A stretch of 64,000 nucleotides of DNA from Paraburkholderia tropica (GTDB lineage: Bacteria > Pseudomonadota > Gammaproteobacteria > Burkholderiales > Burkholderiaceae), in the NCBI RefSeq assembly GCF_914484835.1, contig NZ_CAJZAR010000054.1, forward strand, positions 1 through 64,000. Reading direction: 5' to 3'. The translations under genes were made by a program, and so were the position numbers. Every line of letters starts with the position of its first letter. Position 1 is the first letter of the stretch. The notes under the pieces were generated by a model. The model was not told the origin of the DNA, searched no databases, and saw only the letters and a program-made list of their open reading frames with translations. Shown in pieces: positions 44,085 through 53,373 of the stretch.

Positions 44085-44738
44085 TTACGCGAGTTCCGTG
44101 AACACGGCCTGCGCCGTGAGACGCGACTTCGGCAGCTTCGCGTTGAAGTCGTCGGCGCTGCGGTAGCCGAGGCTGATCACGACGAGCGAGGTCAGGCCCT
44201 GCGCGTCGAGACCGAGTTCCGCGTCGAGCGCGGCGGCGTCGAAACCTTCCATCGGGCAGGCGTCGATTTCGAGCGTCGACGCGCCGATCAGCACCGAACC
44301 GAGCGCCAGATAGGCCTGCTTTTCCATCCACGCCGACAGGTCGTTGCGCTCGCGGTGCAGGTTCACGTAGAAATTGCGCGTGTTCGCCTGGCCCGTTTTG
44401 GCCTCGGCGCTCGCGAAGCGGCCATCGGCCTCTTCCTGTGCGAGCACGGCGTTCAGATGCGCCTCGTCCATGTCCTTGCGCACGCACAGCACGAGCACGT
44501 GCGACGCCTTCAGCACCTTCGGCTCGTTGTACGCGTAGCCCGGCTGCATGGACTTCGCCACGCGCGCGCGGGCCGCATCGCTTTCGGCCACCACGAAATG
44601 CCACGGCTGCGAGTTCACCGACGACGGACTGAAGCGGATCAGTTCCTTCAGCTCGTCGATGACCGCGGCCGGAATCTTGCGGGCGGGATCGAAGGACTTG
44701 GTCGAATGGCGCGACTTGGCGAAGCGGGTGAGGTTCAA
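44085..44738 (-). CDS. nfsB: NAD(P)H nitroreductase, NfsB type
   Basis: FMN flavoenzyme of 217 aa that reduces nitroaromatics and quinones (oxygen-insensitive). The N-terminal KSRHSTKSFDPARKI and FSPSSVNSQPWHFVVA match NfsB; FMN-binding Arg, Ser and Asn are in place. The start is probably the TTG at 44738 with AGGAG 6 nt upstream, giving MNLTRFAKSRHSTKSF, as long as homologues; the ATG in CAGGAGAATG nearby is out of frame. Divergent from yjbQ. Could also be called dihydropteridine reductase. Confidence 0.87.
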   Translation of the reverse strand: MNLTRFAKSRHSTKSFDPARKIPAAVIDELKELIRFSPSSVNSQPWHFVVAESDAARARVAKSMQPGYAYNEPKVLKASHVLVLCVRKDMDEAHLNAVLAQEEADGRFASAEAKTGQANTRNFYVNLHRERNDLSAWMEKQAYLALGSVLIGASTLEIDACPMEGFDAAALDAELGLDAQGLTSLVVISLGYRSADDFNAKLPKSRLTAQAVFTELA

Positions 44739-44905
44739 AACATTCTCCTGAATCGATGCGAGGTCTGACGTCGGCCGCCAGCGCGGCGGCAAGGCCGGTA
44801 TCCTACCAGCATGCGGCGGCGGCCGTGCGGGCGGGCCTCGGCCCGGCTGCCGCGCCTTTGATCTGCCGCCGACTGACTTCGCGTCGCGCCTTACCGGAGA
44901 AAACC

Positions 44906-45325
44906 ATGCGCCAGGCCATCCATCATCTGCACGTGCACGCGCGCTCGCGCGGGCTCGTCGATTTCACCGCGCAGGTGCGCGATTTCGTGCGCGAAACCGG
45001 CATCGGCACGGGTTTGCTGACGCTGTTCTGCCGCCATACCTCGGCTTCGCTGCTGATTCAGGAAAACGCCGATCCCTCGGTGCGCCGCGACCTCGAACGC
45101 TATTTCGACGAGATCGCGCCCGAGGACCCGCAGCGCTACGAGCACGACACCGAAGGCCCCGACGACATGCCCGCGCATCTGCGCACCGCGCTCACGCAGA
45201 CGCAGCTTTCGATTCCCGTCGAGTTCGGCGGCCCGGTGCTCGGCACCTGGCAAGGCATTTATCTGTTCGAGCATCGGCGTCACGCCTCGACGCGCGATAT
45301 CGTGCTGCACCTGATCGGCGAATGA
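44906..45325 (+). CDS. yjbQ: YjbQ/UPF0047 family protein
   Basis: Small conserved protein of 139 aa. The family blocks FCRHTSASLLIQENADPSVRRDLERYFD and DTEGPDDMPAHLRTAL are intact. E. coli YjbQ and relatives have weak thiamine-phosphate synthase activity and are often named secondary thiamine-phosphate synthase, though the physiological role is unproven. ATG at 44906 with CCGGAGAAAA upstream; the longer frame to 44756 has unlikely sequence. Monocistronic. Confidence 0.9.
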   Translation: MRQAIHHLHVHARSRGLVDFTAQVRDFVRETGIGTGLLTLFCRHTSASLLIQENADPSVRRDLERYFDEIAPEDPQRYEHDTEGPDDMPAHLRTALTQTQLSIPVEFGGPVLGTWQGIYLFEHRRHASTRDIVLHLIGE

Positions 45326-45353
45326 CGGCGCGCCGCACGCCGCACGCCGTTAG

Positions 45354-45383
45354 CGAACCTCAACGAACCTCAGCGGACCTCAA
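45354..45383. repeat. 10-bp tandem repeat
   Basis: Three copies of CGAACCTCAA (third copy CGGACCTCAA) between yjbQ and the hydrolase gene. Confidence 0.75.
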
Positions 45384-45523
45384 CGCGCGTCAGGCGCATC
45401 CGAGCAAAGCTTGCGCGCAGAGGCTATGCTACGGCTTGCGCTTTTCCGGCACCGGTTTTGACTCGCTTCTCACCTGATTCTTTCGTTTCCGAACCGATCC
45501 ACCGAACCCTCAAGGAATAACTC

Positions 45524-46237
45524 ATGACAAAGACCACCGGCTCGATGATTGCCTTCAATCGCCCCGACGGCAAATCGCTGCAAGGCTATCTGGCCACGCC
45601 CGCCAAAACGCAGGGCGCGCCCGCCATCGTCGTGATTCAGGAATGGTGGGGCTTGAACGACCAGATTCGCGGCGTGGCCGACCGTCTCGCGCAGGCCGGC
45701 TACTACGCGCTCGTGCCCGACCTCTATCGCGGCAAGAGCACGGTCGAGGAAGAAGAAGCCCATCACCTGATGACGGGCCTCGATTTCGGCGACGCCGCCT
45801 CGCAGGACATCCGCGGCGCGGTCGATCATCTACGCACGCTCACGGACCGCATCGGCGTGACCGGCTATTGCATGGGCGGCGCGCTCACGCTGCTGGCCGC
45901 GAACCAGATCCCCGACCTCGCGGGCGTGGTCACGTGGTACGGTTTCCCCCCGCTCGAATACCTCGACGCGAGCAAGATCACCGCGCCGGTGCTCGGCCAC
46001 TGGGGCACGCAGGACGGCTTCTTCAAGATCGAGACCGTCGACGAACTCGAAAAGAAGCTCAAGGACGGCGGCGTGAACGTCGAGTTCCATCGCTACCTCG
46101 CCTACCATGCGTTCGCGAACGAAGAAGCCGTCGGCCCGGGCCGCATCGCGCATACGCAGTTCGATCCGGTCTGGTCGCAGCAGGCGTGGGACCGCACGCT
46201 CACGTTCTGGGGCCGCACGCTCTGGAAGCAAGGCTGA
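45524..46237 (+). CDS. Dienelactone hydrolase family protein
   Basis: Alpha/beta hydrolase of 237 aa. Catalytic Cys in GYCMGGALTL, Asp in HWGTQDGFF, His in AYHAFANEEA, the usual DLH triad; the early Glu in VIQEWWGLN corresponds to the residue that activates the Cys. Most homologues hydrolyse dienelactones in chlorocatechol degradation or are of unknown role, and no catechol genes lie adjacent. ATG at 45524 with AAGGAATA upstream. Followed by a strong bidirectional terminator. Confidence 0.9.
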   Translation: MTKTTGSMIAFNRPDGKSLQGYLATPAKTQGAPAIVVIQEWWGLNDQIRGVADRLAQAGYYALVPDLYRGKSTVEEEEAHHLMTGLDFGDAASQDIRGAVDHLRTLTDRIGVTGYCMGGALTLLAANQIPDLAGVVTWYGFPPLEYLDASKITAPVLGHWGTQDGFFKIETVDELEKKLKDGGVNVEFHRYLAYHAFANEEAVGPGRIAHTQFDPVWSQQAWDRTLTFWGRTLWKQG

Positions 46238-46278
46238 GCGCGGCGGCTTCACGCTAGCCGCCTCACGCTGAATGCATG

Positions 46279-46324
46279 AAAAAACGCGGCGCACGTTTTC
46301 GAACGTGCGCCGCGTCGTTTTTTT
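46279..46324. terminator. Bidirectional intrinsic terminator
   Basis: CGCGGCGCACGTT/AACGTGCGCCGCG (13-bp perfect arms), TTCG loop, A-run before and T-run after. It serves the hydrolase gene (plus) and the NCS1 permease gene (minus). Confidence 0.92.
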
Positions 46325-46355
46325 CAGCGTCGTGAAGTACACGACGCTACCGCGT

Positions 46356-47876
46356 TCAATGCGCGCGCTTCATCGCATTATCGAGTTCGGCGATTTCGCG
46401 CTCGCTCTGCTGGACCGCCTTGCGCTCGCGCGCCGCGTCGATCGAGCGGGCCAGCACGAGATACGCGATCGCCGACACCGCGAGGCCCACCGCCCACGCC
46501 ACATCCACGCCGCCGATGCGCGCCGCGAGCGGCCCCGTGTAGATGCCCGGCAGCACGAAGAACGGCACCGTCGCGGCGAAACCCACCGCGTAGGCGATCA
46601 GCCCGCGCGCGCCCCACGCGCCATACAGACCGCGCGGCGTGAAGAGTTGCGTGATCGCGTAATGGCCGCGCCGCACGAAGAAGTAATCGACGAGATTCAC
46701 GGCCGTCCACGGCACCAGCAGATACAGCATGATCGTGAGCGCCGCGAACAGAATGTCGATGGCGTTGCCCGACAGCGACAGCGAGATCGCCACCCACACG
46801 AGGCCGAGCGCGAGCACCGTGACCACGCGCACCGTCTGCGTCGGCTTCACGGGCTTGAACGAATCGACCGCCGTGACCACCGTGAGCATCGCGCTATAGG
46901 CGTTCAGGCCCATCGTCGCGACCATCGCGCCCACCGACGCCAGCGAGATCAGCACGCCGAAGCCGCGGAACATCGCGTTGCCCGCATCGTAGAGCGCGAC
47001 GAGTCCATCGGACGCGCCGAGACGCGTCGCAAGCCATGCGCCCAGCGCGATCAGCCAGATCGCCGACGCCGAGGCGCCGACGAACACCGCCGCGATGATC
47101 GCGCGCGGTTTCGTATCGCGCGGCAGATAGCGCGAGTAATCGGAGACATACGGCGCATACGTGATGTTGTAGCTCGCGCTCGCGGCGAACTGCGCGGCGA
47201 ACGCGACGAGCGAGAAGCCGCCCGCATGCACGATGCCGGGCTTCACGCCGACCGCGCCGAACAGGATCCACAGCGTCAGCAGCACGTAGAGCGGCAGGCT
47301 CGCGACCAGCAGCCACTTGAACACGCGATGCAGCCAGTCGTGACCGTAGATCGCCAGCGCCAGCGCGATCAGCGCCGTGACGATGGTGACGAGCGTCGGC
47401 GACCATCCGAAGATGCCCTTCACGCCGCTCGCCATCAGCACGGTATCGACCACGTTGAAACCGATGAACGTGAACAGCGTGGCGATCAGGATCAGCACCA
47501 CGCCGCGATAGCCGAACTGCGCGCGCGACTGGATCATCTGCGGCAGGCCGAGATGCGCGCCCTGCGAGGCATGAAACGCCATGAACAGCGTGCCGAACAG
47601 AATGCCGAGCACGCCCGAGAGGATCGTGTAGCCGAGCGAGAGTCCCATGCTCGGTCCCACGAAGCCGATGGCGATCGTGAAGAACTGGAAGTTGCCGAGG
47701 AACCAGAACGGCCCCTGCCCGGCCACGCTGCCGTGGCGTTCGTGCGCGGGCACGTAGTCGATCGAACGCACTTCGATCTTGCGCCATTTCGAGGGCGCGG
47801 CGGCGCCAGGCGCGTCCATGCTGCGTGGCGGTTCGGCCCCGTCGGCCGCCCAACCGTTGACGTTGTCAGTGTTCAT
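46356..47876 (-). CDS. NCS1-family nucleobase/allantoin-type permease
   Basis: Inner-membrane cation symporter of 506 aa with about 12 TM. VGPSMGLSLGYTILSGVLG and FGYRGVVLILIATLFTFIGFNVVDTVLMASG are NCS1 patterns, and SYNITYAPYVSDYSRYLPRDT is the family's most recognisable block. Members take up cytosine, allantoin, hydantoins, thiamine precursors and similar nitrogen compounds. It lies last in the minus-strand run gbuA-NTF2-ALDH-permease, 78 bp after ALDH, so its substrate may be a guanidino compound or its precursor, but that is a guess. ATG at 47876. Confidence 0.87.
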   Translation of the reverse strand: MNTDNVNGWAADGAEPPRSMDAPGAAAPSKWRKIEVRSIDYVPAHERHGSVAGQGPFWFLGNFQFFTIAIGFVGPSMGLSLGYTILSGVLGILFGTLFMAFHASQGAHLGLPQMIQSRAQFGYRGVVLILIATLFTFIGFNVVDTVLMASGVKGIFGWSPTLVTIVTALIALALAIYGHDWLHRVFKWLLVASLPLYVLLTLWILFGAVGVKPGIVHAGGFSLVAFAAQFAASASYNITYAPYVSDYSRYLPRDTKPRAIIAAVFVGASASAIWLIALGAWLATRLGASDGLVALYDAGNAMFRGFGVLISLASVGAMVATMGLNAYSAMLTVVTAVDSFKPVKPTQTVRVVTVLALGLVWVAISLSLSGNAIDILFAALTIMLYLLVPWTAVNLVDYFFVRRGHYAITQLFTPRGLYGAWGARGLIAYAVGFAATVPFFVLPGIYTGPLAARIGGVDVAWAVGLAVSAIAYLVLARSIDAARERKAVQQSEREIAELDNAMKRAH

Positions 47877-47954
47877 CTGTCTCTTCCTGTGGGGTGCGCG
47901 CCCGCCCGCGCGCGCGAGGCGTGCGAGCGAGAGCGTTGACGGCTGGGTTCGTGG

Positions 47955-49466
47955 TTACGGTTGTTGCTGAGATTGCGGCGCTGACGGCGATGGCGGCGAT
48001 GGCGGCGCGCCGGCCGGACGCGCGCGGATCACATGCTTGATTTCCTGGTAAGCGCGCACGCCCCAGGGTCCGAGTTCGCGGCCGATGCCGCTGAGCTTGC
48101 GGCCGCCCCAGCCGGTCTGCGGAAAAATCACCTGCGGCGCGTTCACCCACACCACGCCCGACTCGCAGGCGTCGGCGACCCGCGCGGCGCGTTCGGCGTC
48201 GGCGGTCACGACCGTGGCGACGAGTCCGTAGTCGCTGTCGTTGGCGAGCGCGATGGCCTCGTATTCCGTGTCGAACGCGCGCACCAGCGCCACCGGGCCG
48301 AAGATCTCCTCGCGCCAGAGCACGTTGTCGGGCGCGACGTTCGCGCAGACCGTCGGCGCAACGAAGAAGCCGGGACGCGCGAGCGCGCCGCCGCACAACA
48401 CGCGCGCGCCCTCGTCCTTGCCGCGCGCGAGCAGGCCGAGCACGCGCTCGCGCTGCGCCGCGCTGATCAGCGGTCCCATGCGCGCGTCGGCGTCGTCGGG
48501 AGCCGCGACCGTCGCGGTGCGCGCCAGCGCCACGAGCCGCTCGACGAACGCGTCGTGCAGCGCGCGCGCCACCAGCACGCGCGAGGTCGCCGAACACATC
48601 TGCCCCGCGTTGAAAAACGCGCCGTTGAAGGCGAGTTCGACGGCTTCGTCGAGATCGGCGTCGTCGAAAACAATCAGCGCCGACTTGCCGCCCAGTTCAA
48701 GCGAGACGCGCTGCATGCGGTCGGCGGCGGCGCGCATCACGGCTTGTCCTGCGGCGGTGCTGCCCGTGAACGAAACCTTCGCCACGCCGCGATGCGCGGC
48801 CAGATGCGCGCCGACCTCGCGTGCGCCCGCGACCAGATTCACCACGCCCGCTGGCACGCCCGCCGCCGCGACGATGTCGACCAAAGCGCGCTCGGCGAGC
48901 GGCGTGAGTTCGGACGGCTTGATGACCGCCGTGCATCCCGCCGCCAGCGCGGGCGCGAGTTTCCACGCGGCCGTCACGAGCGGGAAATTCCACGGCACGA
49001 TCAGCGCGCAGACGCCCACGGCTTCGTGGCGCACCTCGGCGACGAAACCGGGATCGGGCAGCGCCACAGTCGACGACGTCGCCACACCGCCTTCGCGACA
49101 CAGTTGCGCGTAATAACGGAACGTGGCCGCCGCATCGCTCACGTCGAGTTGCGCCTCGAAACGCGGCTTGCCGTTGCACTGCATCTGCAAATCGATCAGT
49201 TCGACGCTGCGCGCTTCGATGCCTTGCGCGATGCGTTCGAGCAGATCGCCGCGCGCCGTCACGGGTGTCTTACGCCAGCCGAGCAAGGCGCGCGCGGCGG
49301 CAGCGACGGCTTCATCCACATCGTCGGTGCTCGCGGCCGAGACGCGCGCGATGGACTGCGCGCTGCACGGATCGATCAGGTCGAGCGTCGCGCCTTCGCC
49401 GTGTCGCCATTCGCCATCGACGAATACGCCCGGCTCCACGGCGGCGAGTACAGTCTCGCGCTTCAT
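47955..49466 (-). CDS. NAD-dependent aldehyde dehydrogenase
   Basis: Oxidises an aldehyde to its acid; 503 aa. Catalytic Cys in GQMCSATSRVLV, general-base Glu in SLELGGKSA, cofactor turn FTGSTAAGQAV, oxyanion Asn in PWNFPL. Sequence style is BADH/aminobutyraldehyde dehydrogenase. Beside gbuA, the expected substrate is 4-guanidinobutyraldehyde or 4-aminobutyraldehyde, as KauB in Pseudomonas (inference). The ATG at 49466 overlaps the preceding stop as ATGA. C-terminal tail rich in Pro and Ser. Confidence 0.88.
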   Translation of the reverse strand: MKRETVLAAVEPGVFVDGEWRHGEGATLDLIDPCSAQSIARVSAASTDDVDEAVAAAARALLGWRKTPVTARGDLLERIAQGIEARSVELIDLQMQCNGKPRFEAQLDVSDAAATFRYYAQLCREGGVATSSTVALPDPGFVAEVRHEAVGVCALIVPWNFPLVTAAWKLAPALAAGCTAVIKPSELTPLAERALVDIVAAAGVPAGVVNLVAGAREVGAHLAAHRGVAKVSFTGSTAAGQAVMRAAADRMQRVSLELGGKSALIVFDDADLDEAVELAFNGAFFNAGQMCSATSRVLVARALHDAFVERLVALARTATVAAPDDADARMGPLISAAQRERVLGLLARGKDEGARVLCGGALARPGFFVAPTVCANVAPDNVLWREEIFGPVALVRAFDTEYEAIALANDSDYGLVATVVTADAERAARVADACESGVVWVNAPQVIFPQTGWGGRKLSGIGRELGPWGVRAYQEIKHVIRARPAGAPPSPPSPSAPQSQQQP

Positions 49467-49918
49467 GCGGACGCCTCCACCGCGTTCACCTCATTCACCT
49501 CGTGCTGCACGGCCACGCAGGCGTGCGGCGACAGATGCTCGTGCACGGCGATCCAGTTGCCGCCTTCGCGGGCGAACACGATGGTCTCGCGCTCGACCAG
49601 CGTCTCGCGGCCCGCGTGCGTGCTCACCTGCGTGCGCACGTTGTGCGTGAAGATCGCCACGTCGCCGAGACACTGCACGACGCGCTCGCTCGATTCGCAG
49701 CCGATCACGGCGAAGCCGTCGTCGCGTTCCCACTGACGCCACAGCGCTTCATAGGCCGCGCGCGTGGGCAGCGCCTCGCTCACGTGATGAAACACGAAAT
49801 TGGCGTGCGGCGCGAAAGCCGCGAAATAGGCGTCGCGGTCGTGGCGCGCGAACGATGCGATCAGCGCATCGGCGGCGGCCAGCACGGCGGCTTGGGTTTC
49901 AGTCTGGGTCTCGCTCAT
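49463..49918 (-). CDS. NTF2-like (SnoaL-type) protein
   Basis: A 151-aa cone-fold protein. AADALIASFARHDRDAYFAAFAPHANFVFHH and the later ERETIVFAREGGNWIAVHEHLSPH are the NTF2/DUF4440 pattern. His and Asp residues line the expected pocket, but no reaction can be assigned. Translationally coupled to the aldehyde dehydrogenase and 78 bp after gbuA. Possibly an accessory protein in the same pathway. Confidence 0.78.
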   Translation of the reverse strand: MSETQTETQAAVLAAADALIASFARHDRDAYFAAFAPHANFVFHHVSEALPTRAAYEALWRQWERDDGFAVIGCESSERVVQCLGDVAIFTHNVRTQVSTHAGRETLVERETIVFAREGGNWIAVHEHLSPHACVAVQHEVNEVNAVEASA

Positions 49919-49996
49919 GCACGCTCTCCGGGAATCTGGCGCAATGTTTTCATTTATTTCGGATGCCGTATCAATTGGCGTCGTTCGACGTTTCGC

Positions 49997-50962
49997 TCAG
50001 GCGCGATACGCCACGCCGGGCAGCACGCACAGCATCTCGAACGCGAGATTCGCGGCCAGCAGCGCCGTCGTGCCCTGCGGGTCATACGGCGGCGACACTT
50101 CCACGAGATCCGCGCCCACCAGATTCAGCCCGCGCAGGCCGCGAATGATTTCCAGACCTTGCGGCACCGTGAGGCCGCCAATCTCCGGCGTGCCCGTGCC
50201 CGGCGCGAACGCCGGATCGAGGCCGTCGATATCGAAGCTCAGATACACCGGGCCATTGCCCATCTGCTCGCGCACTTCCTTCATCAGCGTTTCGAGCGAG
50301 CGGTTCCAGCACGCCTCGGCCTGCACCACGCGGAAGCCCTGATCGCGGCACCAGTCGAAATCGTCGGCGTGATAGCCGGTGCCGCGCAGACCGATCTGCA
50401 CCACGCGGTCGCAATCGAGCAGGCCCTCTTCCACCGCGCGGCGAAACGGCGTGCCGTGCGCGATCTTTTCGCCGTACATGGTGTCGTTGACATCGGCGTG
50501 CGCGTCCACGTGGACCACGCCCACCTTGCCGTACTTCTTGTGCATCGCGCGCAGGATCGGCAGCGCGATCGTGTGGTCGCCGCCCAGCGTGACCGGCTTG
50601 CAGCCGCCGGCGATGATGCCGTCGTAAGCCGTTTCGATATCGGCGATGGCCTTGTGGATGTCGAACGGATTGATCGCCACGTCGCCGATATCGGCCACCT
50701 GGAGCGAGTCGAACGGCGCGGCGCGCGTGGCCATGTTATAGGGCCGCAGCAGCACCGATTCGGCGCGGATCTGGCGCGGGCCGAGGCGCGCGCCGTTGCG
50801 GTTCGAGGTGCCCAGATCGAAAGGCACGCCCACGAAACAGGCGTCGAGCCCCGCGCTCGTGGCGGCGATCGGCAGACGCATCATCGAGGCGATGCCGCCG
50901 AAGCGCGGCATGGCGTTGCCGGAGAGCGGCTGGTTCAGCGAGGGGTGTTGCGCGTCGTTCAT
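49997..50962 (-). CDS. gbuA: Guanidinobutyrase, ureohydrolase family
   Basis: Mn-dependent hydrolase of 321 aa releasing urea from 4-guanidinobutyrate to give GABA. Ureohydrolase metal motifs: GGDHT, HVDAHADVND and SFDIDGLDPAFAPGTGTPE. The N-terminus (QPLSGNAMPRFGGIASMMRLP), HGTPFRRAVEEGLLDCDRVVQIGLRGTGY, and C-terminus AANLAFEMLCVLPGVAYRA resemble Pseudomonas GbuA more than SpeB agmatinase. Agmatinase or guanidinopropionase are alternatives. First gene of the unit, divergent from a LysR gene. Confidence 0.87.
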   Translation of the reverse strand: MNDAQHPSLNQPLSGNAMPRFGGIASMMRLPIAATSAGLDACFVGVPFDLGTSNRNGARLGPRQIRAESVLLRPYNMATRAAPFDSLQVADIGDVAINPFDIHKAIADIETAYDGIIAGGCKPVTLGGDHTIALPILRAMHKKYGKVGVVHVDAHADVNDTMYGEKIAHGTPFRRAVEEGLLDCDRVVQIGLRGTGYHADDFDWCRDQGFRVVQAEACWNRSLETLMKEVREQMGNGPVYLSFDIDGLDPAFAPGTGTPEIGGLTVPQGLEIIRGLRGLNLVGADLVEVSPPYDPQGTTALLAANLAFEMLCVLPGVAYRA

Positions 50963-51100
50963 ATCCGTATAAACCCTGAAAACATCGATAGGAGCAGTGG
51001 GATGAAACCCAATGCTGGCAATGCTAGGGGGAAAAAATTATGGATAAAATGACGGCCTGATGATGTTTACATCGATTCGCATCAATGTGAGGACCGCAGC

Positions 51101-52048
51101 ATGCTCGCCAACCTGACCGACTTCGACTTGCGGCTGATCCGCGTTTTTCTCGCCGTGGTCGACGCGCGCGGGCTGACGGCCGCCCAGGCGGCGCTGAACG
51201 TCGGGCAATCGACCATCAGCACGCAGCTCGCGTCGCTGGAAACGCGGCTCGGTTTCCGGCTCTGCGAACGCGGGCGCGGCGGCTTCAAGCTCACGGCCAA
51301 GGGCGAGCGCTTCGCGATGTCGGCGCGGCGGCTGCTGATGGCGACCAATACGTTTTGCGCCGAAGCCGCGAACATGGACCGCCAGCTCGTGGGCGAACTC
51401 AATCTCGGCCTGATCGGCCATACGCCGTTCAGCCAGAACGCGCGCATCAGCGACGCCATCGCGCGCTTTCGCCAGCGCGACCAGGCCGTGCGCTTCAACA
51501 TCCAGATCCGCTCGCCGGGCGAACTGGAGGAACAGGTGCTCAACGGCAAGGTCGATATCGCGATCGGCTATTTCTGGCACCGCGTGCCGAGCCTCGATTA
51601 CACCGCGCTGTTCATCGAACGCCAGTATGCGTATTGCGGCGCGCGTCACGCGCTGTTCGAGCGCGCGGCGCACGCGGATCATCCGGGCGACGTGGGCGCC
51701 GCCGAAGCCGCCGCCTGCGAGTGGGCGTGGCGCAGCTATCCGCTGCCCGAGGCGCAGCACTCCACGCACGAGCGCAACGTGACCGCCATCGCCGACAACA
51801 TGGAAGCCGTCGCGCTGCTGATTCTCTCGGGCCATCATCTCGGCTATCTGCCCGTGCATTTCGCCAAGCCTTATGTCGATGGCGGCCTGCTGCGCGCCGT
51901 GAATCCGGCGGCGCTGCGCTACGACGTGACCTTCCACATGGTCACGCGGCGCATGACGAACGCGGGCGACATTCAGCGCGCCTTCATCGAGGATCTGCGC
52001 GCCGTGCATCTGAACGAGATCGAACGCGAAGACGCCGCGAACGCGTAG
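51101..52048 (+). CDS. LysR family regulator, probable regulator of gbuA
   Basis: LTTR of 315 aa. HTH at residues about 8-66 (LRLIRVFLAVVDARGLTAAQAALNVGQSTISTQLASLETRLGFRLCERGRGGFKLTAKG); effector domain about 90-300. Divergent from gbuA with 138 bp between start codons; in Pseudomonas gbuA has a LysR-type regulator, GbuR. Function by position only. ATG at 51101; an AGGA sits 8 nt upstream. Confidence 0.88.
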   Translation: MLANLTDFDLRLIRVFLAVVDARGLTAAQAALNVGQSTISTQLASLETRLGFRLCERGRGGFKLTAKGERFAMSARRLLMATNTFCAEAANMDRQLVGELNLGLIGHTPFSQNARISDAIARFRQRDQAVRFNIQIRSPGELEEQVLNGKVDIAIGYFWHRVPSLDYTALFIERQYAYCGARHALFERAAHADHPGDVGAAEAAACEWAWRSYPLPEAQHSTHERNVTAIADNMEAVALLILSGHHLGYLPVHFAKPYVDGGLLRAVNPAALRYDVTFHMVTRRMTNAGDIQRAFIEDLRAVHLNEIEREDAANA

Positions 52049-52127
52049 AATCGCCTCACCGAAACGCCTTGATTGCCGACGCTTATTGCCGTTCACGCGC
52101 CTTCGACTCACGATACTCGGAGCCTCC

Positions 52128-52898
52128 ATGACGCAATACCTTCAGCACCCGATCTATCTCTTCATCACGCTGATCGTCAGCCTGCCGCTCGCCGCCGCGC
52201 TCGGCGCCGTCTTGCTCAACCGGCGCTTTCCGCTCTCCGACTCGGCACGCGAAAACTACAACGTCGTGCAAGGCGCGACGCTCACGCTGCTGGCCTTGCT
52301 GATCGGCTTCACGCTGTCGATGGCGGTGGGCCGCTACGACCAGCGCAAGAATCTGGAGGAAGAGGAAGCGAATGCGATCGGCACCGAGTATCTGCGCGCG
52401 GATCTGGTCGGCGGCGCGGGCGCGGAGCATCTGAAAACGCTGCTCGCGAAGTACACGGAAGTCCGCGTGCGCTACTACACGACGCACGACCGCGAAGGAC
52501 TCGCGCAGATCGACCGGGAGACCGCCGATCTCGAAACGCAGCTCTGGAACGGCGTGCGCGACGCGGCGGCGGCGCAGCCGAATCCGGTCACCGCGCTCGT
52601 GGTCGCGGGCATGAACGACGTCATCAACTCTCAGGGCTATACGCAGGCCGCGTGGATCAACCGCATTCCGGTGGCCGCGTGGATCCTCATGGTCATCATC
52701 GCGCTGTTCAGCAATCTGATGCAGGGCTATGGCGCGCGCGGCGACCACGGCAAACGCATCCTGCTGTTCGTGCTGCCGATCACAGTGTCGCTCTCGCTGA
52801 CCCTGATCGCCGACATCGACAGCCCGCGCGGCGGCTTTATCCGCGTCGCGCCGCTCAATCTGCTCAGCTTCCAGCAATCGTTGCCGGCGCAGCACTGA
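52128..52898 (+). CDS. DUF4239 (bestrophin-like) membrane protein
   Basis: Inner-membrane protein of 256 aa. Two N-terminal TM segments (LFITLIVSLPLAAALGAVLL and LTLLALLIGFTLSMAVG) and two C-terminal ones (AAWILMVIIALFSNLMQGYG, ILLFVLPITVSLSLTLIADID) frame a helical cytoplasmic region containing DQRKNLEEEEANAIGTEYLR, typical of DUF4239. The superfamily resembles bestrophin channels, but activity is unproven. ATG at 52128 with CGGAG upstream. Starts 79 bp after the LysR gene. Confidence 0.8.
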   Translation: MTQYLQHPIYLFITLIVSLPLAAALGAVLLNRRFPLSDSARENYNVVQGATLTLLALLIGFTLSMAVGRYDQRKNLEEEEANAIGTEYLRADLVGGAGAEHLKTLLAKYTEVRVRYYTTHDREGLAQIDRETADLETQLWNGVRDAAAAQPNPVTALVVAGMNDVINSQGYTQAAWINRIPVAAWILMVIIALFSNLMQGYGARGDHGKRILLFVLPITVSLSLTLIADIDSPRGGFIRVAPLNLLSFQQSLPAQH

Positions 52899-52944
52899 AG
52901 GCCACACCGAGCACCTCACTGCCCGCCGCATTTTTCACGCCATC

Positions 52945-53268
52945 ATGAAGATCATCCGCAGCAAAAACTTCACCGCCGAACGCGCCTGGGGCGCGCTCGA
53001 CATTGCGAATCTGAACGGCACCACCGTGCGCCTGCACTGGACCGATCAGCCTTACAAATGGCACGTGAACGACGGCGAGGAAGTGTTCGCCGTGCTCGAC
53101 GGCATCGTCGAGATGCACTATCGGGAACGCAGCGGGGAAGGCATTTCGGAACACGTCGCCGTGCTCGAAACCGGCGATGTGTTTTACGCGCAGGTGGGCT
53201 GCGAGCACGTGGCGCATCCGCGCGGCGAGGCGCGCATTCTCGTGATCGAAAAGGAAGGCAGCGTGTAA
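52945..53268 (+). CDS. Small cupin protein
   Basis: Single cupin_2 barrel of 107 aa: KWHVNDGEEVFAVLDGIVEMHY is motif 1, with His and Glu in metal positions, and GDVFYAQVGCEHVAHP motif 2. Function not evident. It follows the DUF4239 gene by 46 bp on the same strand. Confidence 0.8.
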   Translation: MKIIRSKNFTAERAWGALDIANLNGTTVRLHWTDQPYKWHVNDGEEVFAVLDGIVEMHYRERSGEGISEHVAVLETGDVFYAQVGCEHVAHPRGEARILVIEKEGSV

Positions 53269-53373
53269 GCGCTCGTGTGAATCCGGCCGCGTCCAACGCG
53301 CTCGCCGTAATTCTTCTACACTAGGCGGCCATTGTCGCCGCGCACGCGCGACCCGACCCTCCATAGGAACCGC

